Positions 63,444-64,000 of a DNA stretch of 64,000 nt are shown here, in pieces (within the stretch, counting starts at the first letter, position 1; each line of letters opens with the position of its first letter). Made by a program: the position numbers and the translations under genes. The notes below the pieces were generated by a model. It was not told where the DNA came from. It was given only the letters and a program-made list of their open reading frames with translations, and did no database searches. This DNA is from Deltaproteobacteria bacterium (lineage in GTDB: Bacteria; Desulfobacterota; Syntrophobacteria; Syntrophobacterales; Syntrophobacteraceae), in the NCBI GenBank assembly GCA_012517315.1, contig JAAYVE010000003.1:23123-87122 (forward strand), written 5' to 3'.

Positions 63444-64000
63444 CGGTGACTCCCTCGAATGTTCTGGCCCCACTGGAACCTGATGGGGCCCGGTGTGCGA
63501 TCCCCTCTCATTTGCCTTGCAATGGGTCGCTCCTCTTTCTGGATTCCCCGTAGTGGGGGAACTCGGATGGAGTAATTTCGGCAAAACCAGCATGAGAGGT
63601 CGTCGCAGGCCGGTGAAGCAAGCGTTCCCTTTTTGCTGCCGCCACTATAAAAGAGTTGGCTCTGGGGATGCAAGTGCTAAGGCGACATCGGGTCACAGGA
63701 GCTTCGGAGCAGAATCGGATGCCCCCGTGTCTTTACTCAGGCACGTTTTGCTGAGCCTTACCCCTGTTGCGGCAAACCGGTTTGATGTTCAGCACCTGAG
63801 GAACCCTGAGGGAGATGGGATTTTTCCCCAGGCAAGCTCGGCATCAGGGAAAACGCCCCTACAGCAATTCCCGGAGCACCTATGAGGTGGCTTGAGTAAA
63901 GCATTCTTGGCGATGGTTTTCGTAAGAATCTGAACAATGATTTGGTTTTCTCCCCATCCTTTATGAAGAAACCAGCACGTAACATTTCACTTTTTCTGGA
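63444..64000. other. region without a recognisable gene
   Basis: About 557 bases at the window end. A minus-strand frame of 75 codons (63758-63985) has no recognisable similarity, and plus-strand frames look random. I see no tRNA or riboswitch fold with confidence. The aminotransferase promoter should lie at its left edge. Confidence 0.4.

Noticed and set aside
63758..63985. A 75-codon minus-strand frame near the window end
   Set aside because: No ribosome binding site or family resemblance; left as a non-coding region.
1..64000. CRISPR arrays, tRNA genes, insertion sequences and phage genes
   Set aside because: No regularly spaced direct repeats, cloverleaf-like segments, transposase motifs or phage structural genes were recognised on reading both strands.

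Overview
The window looks like chromosomal DNA of a sulfate-reducing or syntrophic deltaproteobacterium (Desulfobacterota, possibly Syntrophobacterales). This rests on gene content: a korDABC 2-oxoacid:ferredoxin oxidoreductase operon, an Hdr/Nfn/MvhD-type flavin and iron-sulfur operon, non-fused ispD and ispF, a long-form HisG and many two-component and chemosensory genes. The taxonomic placement is inference. I saw no plasmid, phage or insertion-sequence genes, no tRNA and no CRISPR array.

Layout. 1-5.2 kb (mostly minus): a glycogen synthase-type glycosyltransferase, a membrane-anchored unknown, an RdgC-like protein, a 37-residue basic protein and a DUF151 nuclease. 5.4-8.6 kb (minus): cysS, ispF and ispD directly downstream of the RNase P RNA gene. 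8.8-12.9 kb: a DUF374 acyltransferase divergent from shikimate kinase, then a NitT/TauT-type ABC transporter with overlapping genes. 13.0-24.8 kb: a one-direction chemosensory cluster (PATAN-REC-CheB-like, CheW, Cache receptor, CheY, CheA, PATAN-REC-CheB-like, REC-CheB-like). 24.8-27.9 kb: a D,D-carboxypeptidase with a long basic tail, divergent from mreB. 28.0-38.6 kb: a tightly packed plus-strand run: hydantoinase/oxoprolinase, HDAC-family amidohydrolase with a zinc ribbon, rlmN, hisI, hisG, TPR-SPOR lipoprotein, aminotransferase, engB and a YcaO protein. 38.7-45.4 kb: typA (minus), then korDABC, surE and a small Cys-rich protein. 45.6-56.6 kb (minus): NuoG-like protein, NfnA, NfnB, a giant HdrA-GltD-HdrA fusion, MvhD and a 4Fe-4S protein. 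56.6-60.3 kb: decaying DNA with an nrfA fragment, a fragment of the Cys-rich gene and a broken PAS/GAF hybrid histidine kinase. 60.5-63.4 kb: a crotonase, a SPOR protein and an aminotransferase. 63.4-64.0 kb: no gene recognised.

Two regions stand out. First, the chemosensory cluster has no CheR, and its three CheB-fold proteins have all lost the Ser and His of the methylesterase triad while keeping intact receiver domains. CheA carries one phosphorylatable HPt plus two HPt-like repeats without the His, and the receptor lacks a CheR-tethering C-terminus. This looks like an adaptation-independent phosphorelay with three parallel response regulators, two carrying PATAN domains. Second, the minus-strand redox operon joins an NADH-dehydrogenase-G/formate-dehydrogenase-like subunit, both Nfn subunits, a 1477-residue HdrA with an inserted GltD-type module, and MvhD. 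It has no hydrogenase, HdrBC or recognisable formate dehydrogenase active site. It could be a soluble flavin-based bifurcating or confurcating complex exchanging electrons among NAD(P)H, ferredoxin and an unknown partner, perhaps supplied with ferredoxin by korDABC.
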